DNA of 64,000 bases from Oscillibacter sp. 1-3 (GTDB lineage Bacteria; Bacillota; Clostridia; Oscillospirales; Oscillospiraceae), in the NCBI RefSeq assembly GCF_000403435.2, contig NZ_KE159708.1, positions 124,001-188,000 of the forward strand. Direction: 5' to 3'. Below, one piece after another: positions 1-8,400 of the stretch (position 1 is the stretch's first letter; each line of letters starts with the position of its first letter). Position numbers and translations under genes: made by a program. The notes under the pieces are model-generated. The model was not told where the DNA came from, did no database searches, and saw nothing but the letters and a program-made list of their open reading frames with translations.

Positions 1-1
1 G

Positions 2-685
2 GCCGTCTCCGCCGGTAACAGCCGCCTGATGGAGCGGGCGGGCGTCCGCTGGGAGTCCTGCGAGCTGCCGGGAACCATTGTCCACGTGGCGGTGGACGGC
101 GTCTACGCCGGACACATTATCATCTCCGACCTGCCCAAGCCCGAGGCCAAAACCCTGGTGGAGGGCCTGAAAGCCGCCGGCGTGAAAAGGACGGTCATGC
201 TCACCGGCGATACCGAGGCCACGGCCAAGGCCGTGGCCGGGGACCTGGGGCTGGACGAGTACCATGCCCAGCTGCTGCCCGCCGGCAAGGTGGAGCAGGT
301 AGAGCGTCTGCTGGGTGACAAGACCCCGGGGGCGGCGCTGGCCTTTGTGGGCGACGGCATCAACGACGCGCCGGTTCTGACCCGGGCGGATGTGGGCATC
401 GCCATGGGCGCCCTGGGGTCCGACGCCGCCATTGAGGCTGCCGACATCGTCCTCATGGACGACAACCCCGCCAAGATCGTCACCGCCATACGCATCTCCC
501 GCAAGACGCTGCGGATCGTGAAGCAGAACATCTGGTTCGCCCTGGGCGTGAAGTTCGCGGTGCTGATTCTGGGCGCCTTCGGCATGGCCACCATGTGGGC
601 GGCGGTATTCGCCGATGTGGGCGTGGCTTTCCTGGCCATTCTCAACGCCACCCGCTGCCTGCGGGTGGAGGAATTCGGAAAATAA
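2..685 (+). CDS. Heavy-metal translocating P-type ATPase, C-terminal part
   Basis: The reading frame is open from base 2, so the gene begins before the window; about 227 codons remain. The hydrolase (P) domain motifs TGD and GDGINDAPVL are intact, followed by a short region with two hydrophobic segments, as at the C-terminus of P1B cadmium/zinc/copper exporters. The metal-binding CPC-type membrane motif lies upstream and cannot be seen, so the metal cannot be assigned. The protein would use ATP to move a transition metal across the cytoplasmic membrane. It ends with TAA at 683-685, about 160 bp before a tRNA gene. Confidence 0.93.
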   Translation, partial: AVSAGNSRLMERAGVRWESCELPGTIVHVAVDGVYAGHIIISDLPKPEAKTLVEGLKAAGVKRTVMLTGDTEATAKAVAGDLGLDEYHAQLLPAGKVEQVERLLGDKTPGAALAFVGDGINDAPVLTRADVGIAMGALGSDAAIEAADIVLMDDNPAKIVTAIRISRKTLRIVKQNIWFALGVKFAVLILGAFGMATMWAAVFADVGVAFLAILNATRCLRVEEFGK

Positions 686-802
686 ACCCCGCAGTGAAAC
701 CGCCAGCCCCGGCGGTCGGGGCTGTGATACGGGGTTCGACAGATACCGCCCGGCGGAGGATTCGGCGGATCTTCCGCCGGGCAATATTTTTTGTTTTGGG
801 GC

Positions 803-831
803 TTGCAATCCTGGCGGCGATATGCTAAGAT
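803..831 (+). promoter_or_regulatory. Promoter of the tRNA-Thr gene
   Basis: A -35-like TTGCAA (803-808) and a -10-like TAAGAT (826-831) are separated by 17 bp. The mature tRNA begins 18 bp downstream. This is a standard sigma-A layout seen in the sequence; it has not been tested. Confidence 0.6.
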
Positions 832-848
832 ACTAACGCAATCGATCC

Positions 849-924
849 GCTAGTGTAGCTCAGTCGGTAGAGCAGCTGATTCGTAATCAGCAGGTCAGGT
901 GTTCGAGTCACCCCACTAGCTCCA
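849..924 (+). tRNA. tRNA-Thr (anticodon CGT)
   Basis: The gene is 76 nt long with CCA encoded. Acceptor arms GCTAGTG and CACTAGC pair. The anticodon stem GCTGA/TCAGC encloses the loop TTCGTAA, giving anticodon CGT, which reads ACG (Thr). The D-arm (AGCTCAGTCGGTAGAGC) and T-loop (GTTCGAGTC) are canonical. Confidence 0.95.
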
Positions 925-1244
925 GCTCAGGAATTCCCCTTGCTGCTCGCTTCCGCTCTTGGCGGAAAGCTCCGCCGGGCGGGGGAATTTCTTTGCGTTC
1001 TGCCAATTTCTTCCGCCGGAGATCCGACGGGAACTGTTTCCGGACAATAGGAAGCTGTATTCATCGGTGAGGAGTGCCGGATGGGCGGGGGATTTCCCCG
1101 CCGCCCAAGGCAAATGCCCGCAGAAATACTGGATGCATTTCAAGAAAACTTAACGAGGAACGGCGCGAATAGACCCGTCCGGACGGCCTTCAACGCCTGT
1201 GAATGCAGCTTCCATGTGCTTGACTGTGTCAAAGGAGGGGCCAT
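925..1244. other. Intergenic gap with a possible tRNA terminator
   Basis: AATTCCCC (932-939) can pair with GGGGAATT (982-989) around an inner GC-rich hairpin. It is followed by a short TTTCTTT tract, a plausible terminator for the tRNA. Nothing gene-like was seen in the remainder up to the Shine-Dalgarno site AAAGGAGGGG just before 1245. Confidence 0.4.
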
Positions 1245-2621
1245 ATGGATAATCAATTGGTGTGGCAGGAAGAGTACAATATCGGAGTAGAGGAGATCGA
1301 TAAGGAACACCGGCGGCTGTTCAAAATCATCAATAAGCTCTTTGCCGTTGACGGGGAAGGGGAAGAGGAGAAGAGCCGCTGGGCGTGCCAGGAGGGAATC
1401 AAGTATTTCAAGGGCCACGCTGTCAAGCACTTCGCGGACGAGGAGAGATATATGGCCTCCATCGGCTACGAGGGGCTTGAGCGGCACCGCCTCATCCACA
1501 GGGACTTTCGGGAAAATACGCTTCCCGCCCTGGAGGAGGAGCTGGAGCGGACCAATTACTCGCTGGATTCCATGTCCCATTTTCTGGGAGTGTGCAGCGG
1601 CTGGCTCATCGGCCACACCATGACGGAGGACCACGCCATCACCGGCGGCAAGGTGAGCAAGTGGGAGCATCTCCTGCCGAATGAGCAGCTGTCGGCGGTG
1701 AAGAAGACCATCATCCAGCTGGTGTTCGATATGTTCCACCTGGAGTCCAAGGCAATCAGCGACGCCTACGGCGGCGAGAAGTTCGGCCGGGGCGTGTACT
1801 GCCGTCTGGCCTACGGGACGGAGCGGGACGAGAGACGCCAGGAGATTCTCATGGTCTTTGAGGAGAAGCTGCTGATCAACACAGTGGGCAAGGTCATGGG
1901 TCTGCGGACCAACCGGCTGGACACCATGCTCCTCAACGCCGCCAGATATACCACCCGGCAGTTCGTGGGCCGGCTTACAGAGTACTTCCCGGAGTGGAAG
2001 ACCTACAACTTGAAAGAGGAGAACCTGCTGACCTACGAGCAGTTCCGGCAGGTATTCGAGCGGGAGAAGCCCCAGGTCAGCCTGCTGTTCAACACCGGCG
2101 GCGCAGGGTATTTCGCCTACTGCGCCATCGCGCCCCATCTGCTGGAGAGCGGCGTGGTCACGCCCCTCCAGGCGGACAACGCCATGTCCGAGGTGGAGCA
2201 CTACCTCACAAAGCGGGAGGAGCAGGCCGCCCAGGACGCGGCCAGCAACCGGCGCAAGGTCCTGGTGGTGGACGACTCCATGACCATCCGGCAGGCCATG
2301 AAGCAGCTGCTGCAGGACGACTACGAAGTGACCCTGGTGGAATCCGGTGTGGCCGCCATCCGCACCATCACCCTGAACCGGCCGGACCTGGTCCTGCTGG
2401 ACTACGAGATGCCCGTCTGCGACGGAAAACAGACTTTGGAGATGCTCCGCCTGGAGAAGTCCTTTGCGGACATCCCGGTGGTCTTTCTCACCGGCCGGGG
2501 AGACCCGGAGGTGGTGAAGCAGCTGCTGTCTCTAAAGCCGGCGGGATACCTGCTGAAATACTTAAAGCCGGCGGAGCTCAAGGGGAAAATCGACGCCTTC
2601 TTTGAAAAGCAAACGGGCTGA
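1245..2621 (+). CDS. Hemerythrin / CheX-like / response-regulator receiver fusion
   Basis: The protein has 458 residues in three parts. Residues 1-135 are a bacteriohemerythrin with the expected di-iron ligands H22, H62-x3-E66, H81-x3-H85 and H124-x4-D129, so it should bind oxygen reversibly at a di-iron site. Residues about 170-315 resemble a CheX/CheC-type domain (weak call, from pattern only). Residues about 337-455 are a receiver domain with the acidic pair VVDDS and phospho-acceptor LLDYEMP. It looks like a cytoplasmic O2- or redox-sensing signalling protein; no output DNA-binding or enzyme domain is present. Start supported by AAAGGAGGGG six bases upstream. It stands alone and converges on degV. 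Confidence 0.85.
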   Translation: MDNQLVWQEEYNIGVEEIDKEHRRLFKIINKLFAVDGEGEEEKSRWACQEGIKYFKGHAVKHFADEERYMASIGYEGLERHRLIHRDFRENTLPALEEELERTNYSLDSMSHFLGVCSGWLIGHTMTEDHAITGGKVSKWEHLLPNEQLSAVKKTIIQLVFDMFHLESKAISDAYGGEKFGRGVYCRLAYGTERDERRQEILMVFEEKLLINTVGKVMGLRTNRLDTMLLNAARYTTRQFVGRLTEYFPEWKTYNLKEENLLTYEQFRQVFEREKPQVSLLFNTGGAGYFAYCAIAPHLLESGVVTPLQADNAMSEVEHYLTKREEQAAQDAASNRRKVLVVDDSMTIRQAMKQLLQDDYEVTLVESGVAAIRTITLNRPDLVLLDYEMPVCDGKQTLEMLRLEKSFADIPVVFLTGRGDPEVVKQLLSLKPAGYLLKYLKPAELKGKIDAFFEKQTG

Positions 2622-2640
2622 CCGCCCCGCATATGTCAAA

Positions 2641-2666
2641 ACCTCCGGCCCGGCCGGAGGTTTTTC
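2641..2666. terminator. Bidirectional terminator between the hemerythrin fusion and degV
   Basis: The hairpin CCTCCGGC/GCCGGAGG is followed by TTTTTCTTTTT on the plus strand and by TTTT on the minus strand. It sits between two convergent genes. Confidence 0.8.
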
Positions 2667-2690
2667 TTTTTGATCCCTATTCACACGCGC

Positions 2691-3542
2691 TCAGCCGTCA
2701 GACCGCTGAAAGAAGGCCACCGCCACGGCTCCCGGGCCCACATGGGCGCCGATGGTGCCGCCGACGGTGCCCACGGGCAGGGCGTCGGTGTGCTCCGCCC
2801 ACAGCGCCGCGCTGTCGGCAATGTACTTTTGCAGGAGACTGTCCTCCAGCCCCGTGTACCCCAGCAGATAGGGCCTTTCAAAGTCCACGCCCCTGGTCTT
2901 CCGGATCTCCTGCACCAGCAGGTTGCTGCCGTTTTTGGAACCCCGGGCCCTGCCCAGCATCACCACCTCGCCGTGTTCCACGGCCACCACCGGCTTGACG
3001 GACAGCAGTCCGCCCACCAGCGCCGCGGAGGAGGAAATCCTGCCGCCCCGCTTGAGATACTCCAAGGTGTCCAGCAGGGCCACCAGACAGATGTCCTTTT
3101 TCTCCTCCTCCAGCCGTCCGGCGACGGCGGCGGCGTCCAGCCCCTGATCCATCAGGGCCAGGGCCCGCTGTACCAGGATCTGTTCGCCGATGGTGGCGTT
3201 TTCGCTGTCCACCACGAAAACGCGGCCCGGGAACTCCTCCGCGGCGATGCAGGCGCTCTGGAAGGTGCCGGAGAGCTTGGAGGACACCACCACGGCCACC
3301 ACCGTCTCTCCCGCCTCCGCGGCCTGCCGGAATGCCTCCTCAAATTGGGCGGGGTTGATCTGGCTGGTGGCGGGCAGAACGTCCCCCTCGATGAGCTTCT
3401 CGTAAAACTGGCGGTGGGTCAGATTCACGCCGTCCAGAAACTGCTCCTCCCCAAAAGTCACGGTCATGGGCAGGACGGTGACCTCCGGACGGCAGGGCAG
3501 GGGCAGGTCGGCGGCGGAGTCGGTGATGACGCGTATTTTCAT
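2691..3542 (-). CDS. DegV family fatty-acid-binding protein
   Basis: The protein has 283 residues and starts MKIRVITDSAADLP, the typical DegV N-terminus. It retains the substrate-pocket signatures TSQINPAQFEE and SSKLSGTFQSA, and the later GGRISSSAALVGG and IGAHVGPG. DegV proteins bind fatty acids; in Firmicutes the FakB members hand exogenous fatty acids to the kinase FakA. No fakA is nearby, so this role is only a family inference. The start at 3542 is preferred over an ATG 35 codons upstream because GAGGAA lies just before it and family alignment begins here. Confidence 0.88.
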   Translation of the reverse strand: MKIRVITDSAADLPLPCRPEVTVLPMTVTFGEEQFLDGVNLTHRQFYEKLIEGDVLPATSQINPAQFEEAFRQAAEAGETVVAVVVSSKLSGTFQSACIAAEEFPGRVFVVDSENATIGEQILVQRALALMDQGLDAAAVAGRLEEEKKDICLVALLDTLEYLKRGGRISSSAALVGGLLSVKPVVAVEHGEVVMLGRARGSKNGSNLLVQEIRKTRGVDFERPYLLGYTGLEDSLLQKYIADSAALWAEHTDALPVGTVGGTIGAHVGPGAVAVAFFQRSDG

Positions 3543-4173
3543 AGCGGTTCCTCGATTCAAAGATACTTTTGCGCAAGGGAGCGGAACGGGGAACGGACCG
3601 CCGTCTTCCCGCCGCCGCCCCTTCGGCGAGCTACCGGAGTATATCACGCTTTTCCGGAAATTACAACAGAAAGATCCCTGCGCCTCGACAGAAAATGAGA
3701 AAAATTTATGTATACAAACCAGGCCAAATGTGATATACTAGCTAAAATCAGGCGTTGAGGAGCCCTGTTTGACAAATGGCGAAATGCGCAGCGGCGAAAA
3801 AGTTCGCTGATTCAGCGTTTTGACACTTTCCAAATATGCCCTGGGTCCTCCGCCCTTTTTCTGATATTTTACCGGCACGGGACGCGGTTTCCCGCCGGTC
3901 GAATAGATCACAGAAGCTCAATATGGACATTCGGACATGACGTGACCGAACCCCTGCCGGCGAAACGGGGCCGCGCAGGCGACGGACGTCTCTTCTTTGC
4001 GTGCGCCCATTTGCGGCTGTGCCGCTCGGGCGTGTCCTTTGGAGCCTCTGTTACATATCAGGAATCTGCATTTGCAGCCGTCGAACGCCGTCTGGGCGGT
4101 CTTTTCCCGCCCATTCGGCTTTTCCCGGCTATGGAATACAGGTTCCAAGAGTTCAAAGGAGTTTATTGTATCT
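3543..4173. other. Divergent intergenic region between degV and rnjA
   Basis: No gene was seen. It holds an extended -10 candidate (TG-A-TATACT, TATACT at 3734-3739) pointing toward RNase J, though 435 bp upstream of its start. It also holds a degenerate copy of the dispersed repeat (listed separately). The remainder has no recognised signal until AAAGGAG at 4156-4162. Confidence 0.4.
3759..3844. repeat. Degenerate copy of dispersed repeat A
   Basis: The left end reads AGCCCTGTTTGACAAATGGC and is followed by GAAATGCGCAGCGGCGA. The right end reads CGTTTTGACACTTTCC then AAATATGCCCTGG. Both match the ends of the full-length elements at 30492-30656 and 59631-59793, but the middle is shortened. 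Confidence 0.65.
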
Positions 4174-5832
4174 ATGGCAGAAAAACTGAAAATCATTCCC
4201 CTGGGCGGTCTGGACGAGATCGGCAAAAACATGACCGCCTATGAGTACGGCGGCGAGATTATTGTGGTGGACTGCGGCATGGCCTTTCCCGGGGACGACA
4301 TGTACGGCATCGACCTCATCATCCCCGATGTGACCTACCTCATCAAAAACCGCGCCCGCATCCGCGGTCTCTTCATCACCCATGGCCACGAGGACCATGT
4401 GGGCGCCATTCCCTACGTCCTCAAGCAGGTGAATATGCCCATCTACTGCACCCGCTTCACCGCTGGCCTCATCTCCTTGAAGCTGGAGGAGCACGGGCTG
4501 GTGAAGTCCACCAAGCTCATCACCGTGGAGCCGGGGAAGACCGTGCGGGCGGGGAAGTTCAATGTGGAGTTCATCCATGTCAACCACTCCATCGCCGACT
4601 CCGTGGCCTTTGCCATCCACACCCACATGGGCACCGTGGTCCACACCGGCGACTTCAAGATCGACTCCACCCCCATCGACGGGGAGGTCATCGACCTGGC
4701 CCGCTTCGGCGAGCTGGGCAAGGAGGGCGTGCTGGCTCTGTGCGCCGACTCCACCAACGTGGAGCGCCCTGGCTACACTATGAGCGAGAGCGCCGTGGGC
4801 CAGACATTCATGCGGCAGTTCCAGGGCTGTGACGAGCGGATCATCGTCACCACCTTCGCCTCCAACGTCCACCGCATCCAGCAGGTGCTGGACGCCGCGG
4901 CGGCCTTTGGCCGCAAGGTTGCCGTCACCGGCCGGTCCATGGAGAACATCATGAAGGTCTCCACGACTCTGGGCTACATGAAGGTGCCCAAGAACACCCT
5001 CATGGACATCAACAAGATCAAGGGCCTGCCCAAGAACAAGCAGGTCATCGTCACCACCGGCTCCCAGGGCGAGGAGATGAGCGCCCTGTACCGCATGGCC
5101 TTCTCTCAGCACAAGCAGGTGGAGGTGGGCCCTGGCGACAAGGTCATCATCTCCGCCTCCGCCATCCCCGGCAACGAGGTGACGGTGAGCCGGGTCATCA
5201 ACGAGCTGTTCCGCAAGGGCGTTCACGTGATCTACGACAAGGCCGACATGCTCCACGTCTCCGGCCACGCCTGCCAGGAGGAGCTGAAGATCATCCACGC
5301 TTTGACGAAGCCCCGTTTCTTCGTCCCCCTCCACGGCGAGCAGCGGATGCTCCAGATCCACAGCCAGCTGGCCCAGCAGATGGGCGTGGAGCGCAACCAC
5401 ATCGCCATCGCGGAGAACGGCTCCGTCATCGAGCTCACTGCCAAGACGCTGAAAATCGGCGGCACCGTCCCCGCGGGAGAGGTGTACGTGGACGGCTCCG
5501 GCGTGGGCGACGTGGGAGCCGTGGTCATGCGGGACCGCAAGCGCCTTGCCGAGGACGGCATGGTAGTGGTGGTCATGCCCGTGTCCGCCCATAACGGCGC
5601 ACTGCTGAGCCCGCCGGAGATCATCACCCGGGGCTTCATCTACGTCAAGGAGTCCGGGGATCTGATGAAGGACCTCCAGGGCGTGGCCCTGGACGCGGCG
5701 GAGGGCGTCACCCGCCGCCGGGGCCGGGACGACGGCGAGCTGAAGGGCGCGGTGAAGGCCGCTGTCAGCAGCTACCTCTTTAAGAACACCAAGCGCAGTC
5801 CCATGGTCATCCCTGTGGTGACACGGCTGTAA
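4174..5832 (+). CDS. rnjA: Ribonuclease J
   Basis: The protein has 552 residues. The metallo-beta-lactamase core HGHEDH (H70-x-H72-x-D74-H75) coordinates the catalytic zinc ions. The beta-CASP region and the conserved HVSGHACQEE and PLHGE segments follow, and the C-terminal domain is present. RNase J acts in the cytoplasm as a 5'-to-3' exonuclease and endonuclease in mRNA decay and RNA maturation. The start at 4174 is chosen because AAAGGAG lies 12 bp upstream and the family begins with KIIPLGGLDEIGKN; the longer upstream frame has no homologous sequence. It is monocistronic with its own terminator. Confidence 0.95.
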   Translation: MAEKLKIIPLGGLDEIGKNMTAYEYGGEIIVVDCGMAFPGDDMYGIDLIIPDVTYLIKNRARIRGLFITHGHEDHVGAIPYVLKQVNMPIYCTRFTAGLISLKLEEHGLVKSTKLITVEPGKTVRAGKFNVEFIHVNHSIADSVAFAIHTHMGTVVHTGDFKIDSTPIDGEVIDLARFGELGKEGVLALCADSTNVERPGYTMSESAVGQTFMRQFQGCDERIIVTTFASNVHRIQQVLDAAAAFGRKVAVTGRSMENIMKVSTTLGYMKVPKNTLMDINKIKGLPKNKQVIVTTGSQGEEMSALYRMAFSQHKQVEVGPGDKVIISASAIPGNEVTVSRVINELFRKGVHVIYDKADMLHVSGHACQEELKIIHALTKPRFFVPLHGEQRMLQIHSQLAQQMGVERNHIAIAENGSVIELTAKTLKIGGTVPAGEVYVDGSGVGDVGAVVMRDRKRLAEDGMVVVVMPVSAHNGALLSPPEIITRGFIYVKESGDLMKDLQGVALDAAEGVTRRRGRDDGELKGAVKAAVSSYLFKNTKRSPMVIPVVTRL

Positions 5833-5839
5833 GAAGCTG

Positions 5840-5913
5840 TAGGCGCAGAACGGCGGAAAAAGATCTGGCGCTTGCGTGTTTTCCCATTTATCAAACAAGG
5901 CCTGATAAATACA
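5840..5913. repeat. Degenerate copy of dispersed repeat A
   Basis: A partial copy just after rnjA: AACGGCGGAAAAAGATC resembles the inner arm, and CATTTATCAAACAAGGCCTG is a clear right terminus. The left terminus (GTAGGCGCAG) is eroded. Confidence 0.6.
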
Positions 5914-5921
5914 GCGTAAGA

Positions 5922-5957
5922 AACCGGATGGACGGGGCTGCCGTCCATCCGGTTTTT
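5922..5957 (+). terminator. Rho-independent terminator of rnjA
   Basis: AACCGGATGGAC pairs with GTCCATCCGGTT around a short loop, followed by TTTTTC. It ends 13 bp before the stop of the convergent minus-strand gene and may serve both. Confidence 0.8.
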
Positions 5958-5970
5958 CATTCGGTTGAAA

Positions 5971-6690
5971 TTACGCCACAGCGGAGAAGGGGGTACGGGC
6001 TTCCTCCTGGTTCTGGCCGCTCTGCTGGTCCTCCCCCTGGGGCTCTGATTTTGCCGCCGTGACCGTGCGGGTGGTGCCGCCGGAGACATAGGCCCTGCCG
6101 CACTCCGGGCAGATGGCGGAGTGGTAGGTCACGTTCTGACTGACCACCTCCCGGTCCTCCCGCTGGGCCTTGGCCTGTTCCCGGTAGACGTGCTCCATCT
6201 CGTGGCCCCGGACCGCCGAGGCGGCCTGGTCCGGGTCAATCGCCGTGGGGGTCTTGAAGGAGACGCCGGCGTCGTCGGAGCCGTCCTGATACTTCCGCTC
6301 CTTGCAGGTCTGGCACTCGCCCTCCTCCAGGGCCTTCTGGACGCTCTCCGCGCCCAGAGCGGTCTGCCCGTCCTGGGACTCCGCCGCATTCTGGACGCCA
6401 TCCGGCGTGGGCTCGCCGTACTGGATGCGCATCCGCACGGCCATCTCCACCGGGTCCGCACCCTGGCGGATGGGCAGGCCCAGCCGGGCGGACCCGGCCT
6501 CGTTGCCGCTGATTGCCGGAGCGGGACGCACCGGCTGCACCGGGGTCTCCGGAGAGGCGGGCTTCCGGGCCGTCCAGACGCCGCCGGTCCTCTGGGCGTT
6601 TTGGGACTGCTCCGCCGGCTTGGCGGCGGTGCTTTGATAGGGATTGTAGTAGAAACTCAGGCCGGAAACTCCGCCGATCATATCATCCAC
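5971..6690 (-). CDS. SprA-related putative metalloprotease-like protein
   Basis: The protein has 239 residues. The first 110 are low-complexity and proline/alanine-rich. A CxxC pair (ECQTCKERKYQDGSDD) and the segment VRGHEMEHVYREQA follow; HEMEH fits the HExxH zinc-peptidase signature. A second CxxC (AICPECG) lies near the end. This arrangement is typical of the SprA-related family (putative metalloprotease CJM1_0395 type). Its substrate is unknown, and there is no signal peptide or membrane segment. It stands alone between rnjA and the anti-sigma gene. Confidence 0.65.
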   Translation of the reverse strand: MDDMIGGVSGLSFYYNPYQSTAAKPAEQSQNAQRTGGVWTARKPASPETPVQPVRPAPAISGNEAGSARLGLPIRQGADPVEMAVRMRIQYGEPTPDGVQNAAESQDGQTALGAESVQKALEEGECQTCKERKYQDGSDDAGVSFKTPTAIDPDQAASAVRGHEMEHVYREQAKAQREDREVVSQNVTYHSAICPECGRAYVSGGTTRTVTAAKSEPQGEDQQSGQNQEEARTPFSAVA

Positions 6691-6726
6691 TCCTGTCAGC
6701 GCGGACTTCGCTCTTTGATACTTTTA

Positions 6727-7620
6727 TTATAGCAGGTCTTTCCCAAATGGCAAGCCTTTCTTTTCCCGCCCCCGCCATTTTGAGACCAGGAATCCCGCGG
6801 CGATGCCGCCGGCCCCGATAAGGAGCGCGGTCCCGGTGTCCCTGAGCTGGACATACAGAATCACCGCGGGCCCCCTTTCAAAGTCCAGATTCATGCTGCA
6901 CAGCATCATGAGATAGCACATTGGAAGCATCATACCCGTCATGGTGGCCTGCAGGACGGGCACGGTGTGGACGCCCCGCCTCCGCAGGCGCACCAGCGCC
7001 CAGAGAAAGACGGCGGCCTGGAGGAAAAACAGCTCCCCATACAGCACCTGCATCGTCAGAGCGGCATGGCCGGGGTCGATCAGGCCGAAGAAAGCCGGTA
7101 CTGGCTCGGTGTCCCACAGCCTGCCCAAAAAGGCGAAATAGCTGTAGAGCATCAGTCCAAAGCTGGCGGCCGTACTGGCCAGAGACAGGGCCAGCGCCCG
7201 CCGGTCCGCCCGCTGGAGGCCGGATTTCCGCCCCCGGAGAGAGACGGCGCAGATGAGCAGGCAGACCGCCAGCAGGCCGAAGCCCTGCTTCGGCAGAAAC
7301 TGCCCGGTAAAGATCACATTCCGGCCTTGGAGGACCAGGTTCAGCCCCAGGCTGGCGAAGGTGACGAAGGGCAGCAGCAGCGCCAGACGGACAATGGTCC
7401 GCCAGACGGCCCACCGCTTGATCTTCTTCGCCGCGTCCAGGGCGATGCGCTCCAGGCTCTCCCCGGAGATTGCGGTCTCCCGCAGCCGCCTGGCCCGCTC
7501 CTCACAGGCGGGGCAGGCCGCCAGATGGGCCTCCACACACTGCCGGGTGGCCTGGGTGCAGATGCCGTCAATATAGGACGGCAGCAGGTCGTAGATGATG
7601 TCGCAGTCAGGATTCTTCAT
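6727..7620 (-). CDS. Zinc-finger anti-sigma factor (membrane)
   Basis: The protein has 297 residues. The N-terminus carries a zf-HC2 anti-sigma zinc finger (HLAACPACEE with an upstream Cys at residue 6). It is followed by at least six hydrophobic segments from about residue 70. It overlaps the end of the upstream ECF sigma gene by 14 bp, so the two are translationally coupled, the usual layout of a sigma factor with its membrane-bound inhibitor. By family it would hold the sigma factor inactive until an envelope signal; that signal is unknown. Confidence 0.85.
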   Translation of the reverse strand: MKNPDCDIIYDLLPSYIDGICTQATRQCVEAHLAACPACEERARRLRETAISGESLERIALDAAKKIKRWAVWRTIVRLALLLPFVTFASLGLNLVLQGRNVIFTGQFLPKQGFGLLAVCLLICAVSLRGRKSGLQRADRRALALSLASTAASFGLMLYSYFAFLGRLWDTEPVPAFFGLIDPGHAALTMQVLYGELFFLQAAVFLWALVRLRRRGVHTVPVLQATMTGMMLPMCYLMMLCSMNLDFERGPAVILYVQLRDTGTALLIGAGGIAAGFLVSKWRGREKKGLPFGKDLL

Positions 7621-8086
7621 GATGGGCCTCCTTTGCCAGAATTTCCTTTGCCCGGAAGTAGGTCACCCGAGCCCAGTTCTCGCTCTTTCCCATGATCTCC
7701 CCGATCTCCTTGTAGGCCAGTCCCTCCATGGCCCGCAGGGCCACCACCCGCCGCATATCCGCCCCCAGAGCCCGGTATGCCTCCAGTACCTCCGCCAGCT
7801 CGATGCGGCGCAGAGCCTGGGTCTCCGTGTCCTCCGGGGCGGGGAGCCGGGGGTCCGGCTCCTCCGGACGCTCCCGCCCGTATTTCTCCCAATGCTGGTA
7901 TAAGGCGTGCTTTGCGATCTGGCACAGCCAGGTGGATATCCGGCAGCTGTGGTCAAACCGCTCCAGGGACTCCCAGGCCCGGAGGAAGGTCTCCTGGGTC
8001 AGGTCCTCCGCCAGCCGGGGATCGCGGCAGGCGGAGAGCAGGAAACGGTACACGATCTGCACATACTGCTGGTAGAGCTCCTCCAT
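7607..8086 (-). CDS. ECF RNA polymerase sigma factor
   Basis: The protein has 159 residues, normal for an ECF sigma factor. The sigma-2 region includes DLTQETFLRAW, and the sigma-4 helix-turn-helix lies near VVALRAMEGLAYKEIGEI. The start at 8086 (MEELYQQYV) is preferred over an upstream ATG because GAGGAGGCGGGG lies directly before it and the extra 21 codons overlap the likely promoter. It is co-transcribed with the anti-sigma gene. Confidence 0.9.
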   Translation of the reverse strand: MEELYQQYVQIVYRFLLSACRDPRLAEDLTQETFLRAWESLERFDHSCRISTWLCQIAKHALYQHWEKYGRERPEEPDPRLPAPEDTETQALRRIELAEVLEAYRALGADMRRVVALRAMEGLAYKEIGEIMGKSENWARVTYFRAKEILAKEAHHEES

Positions 8087-8110
8087 TTCCCCGCCTCCTC
8101 TCTGGGTATA

Positions 8111-8137
8111 TATCGGATTAGGGGGCGATTCGTTACA
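8111..8137 (-). promoter_or_regulatory. Possible autoregulated ECF promoter
   Basis: On the minus strand TGTAAC (8132-8137) is followed 16 bp later by CGATA (8111-8115). This fits the AAC-containing -35 and CG-containing -10 of ECF promoters and lies 25 bp before the sigma start codon. Autoregulation is an inference. Confidence 0.45.
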
Positions 8138-8164
8138 GCTCCATTTCAAATTTTTTCAGCACAC

Positions 8165-8193
8165 TTGTCTTTTCCAGGGAAAAGGGGTATCAT
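8165..8193 (+). promoter_or_regulatory. Promoter of the retron RNA and reverse transcriptase
   Basis: TTGTCT (8165-8170) and TATCAT (8188-8193) have a 17-bp spacer. The expected transcription start is about base 8200, exactly where the a1 repeat of the retron RNA begins. Confidence 0.6.
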
Positions 8194-8200
8194 AGTCCCA

Positions 8201-8374
8201 CGGAACAAAAGGAACCGTCCAATTTCGATTGGCGCCGGCGGCGTGTCGCCGTCCGGTTTTCGCACACCCACCGTATTCGCTCCGCTCAGCCGCGCCGCTC
8301 CGAGGTAGAACCGCACGGCTGCACCGTGCTCTTGCTACCGCTCCGCGGCCCGACATGCAGATGGTTTTGTTCCG
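8201..8374 (+). ncRNA. Retron msr-msd noncoding RNA
   Basis: The RNA is bounded by a perfect 10-bp inverted repeat: a1 CGGAACAAAA (8201-8210) and a2 TTTTGTTCCG (8365-8374). Just after a1 are two Gs (8211-8212), candidates for the branching guanosine. The msr part has a UUCG tetraloop hairpin CCAAT/ATTGG (8219-8232) and a second hairpin of CCGG+CGGCG with CGCCG+CCGG (8235-8256). The msd part folds into a long stem: GCCGCG (8289-8294) with CGCGGC (8344-8349), GGTAG with CTACC (8304-8308/8335-8339), and GCACGG with CCGTGC (8313-8318/8324-8329). The reverse transcriptase starts 27 bp downstream. Fold and priming site are read by eye. Confidence 0.8.
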
Positions 8375-8400
8375 AAGCGCCGGAGAGGGGGCCTCCTCAT

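Noticed and set aside
8326-8400. Upstream in-frame ATG for the reverse transcriptase
   Set aside because: It lies within the msd stem and a2 repeat of the retron RNA, and a good Shine-Dalgarno supports 8401.
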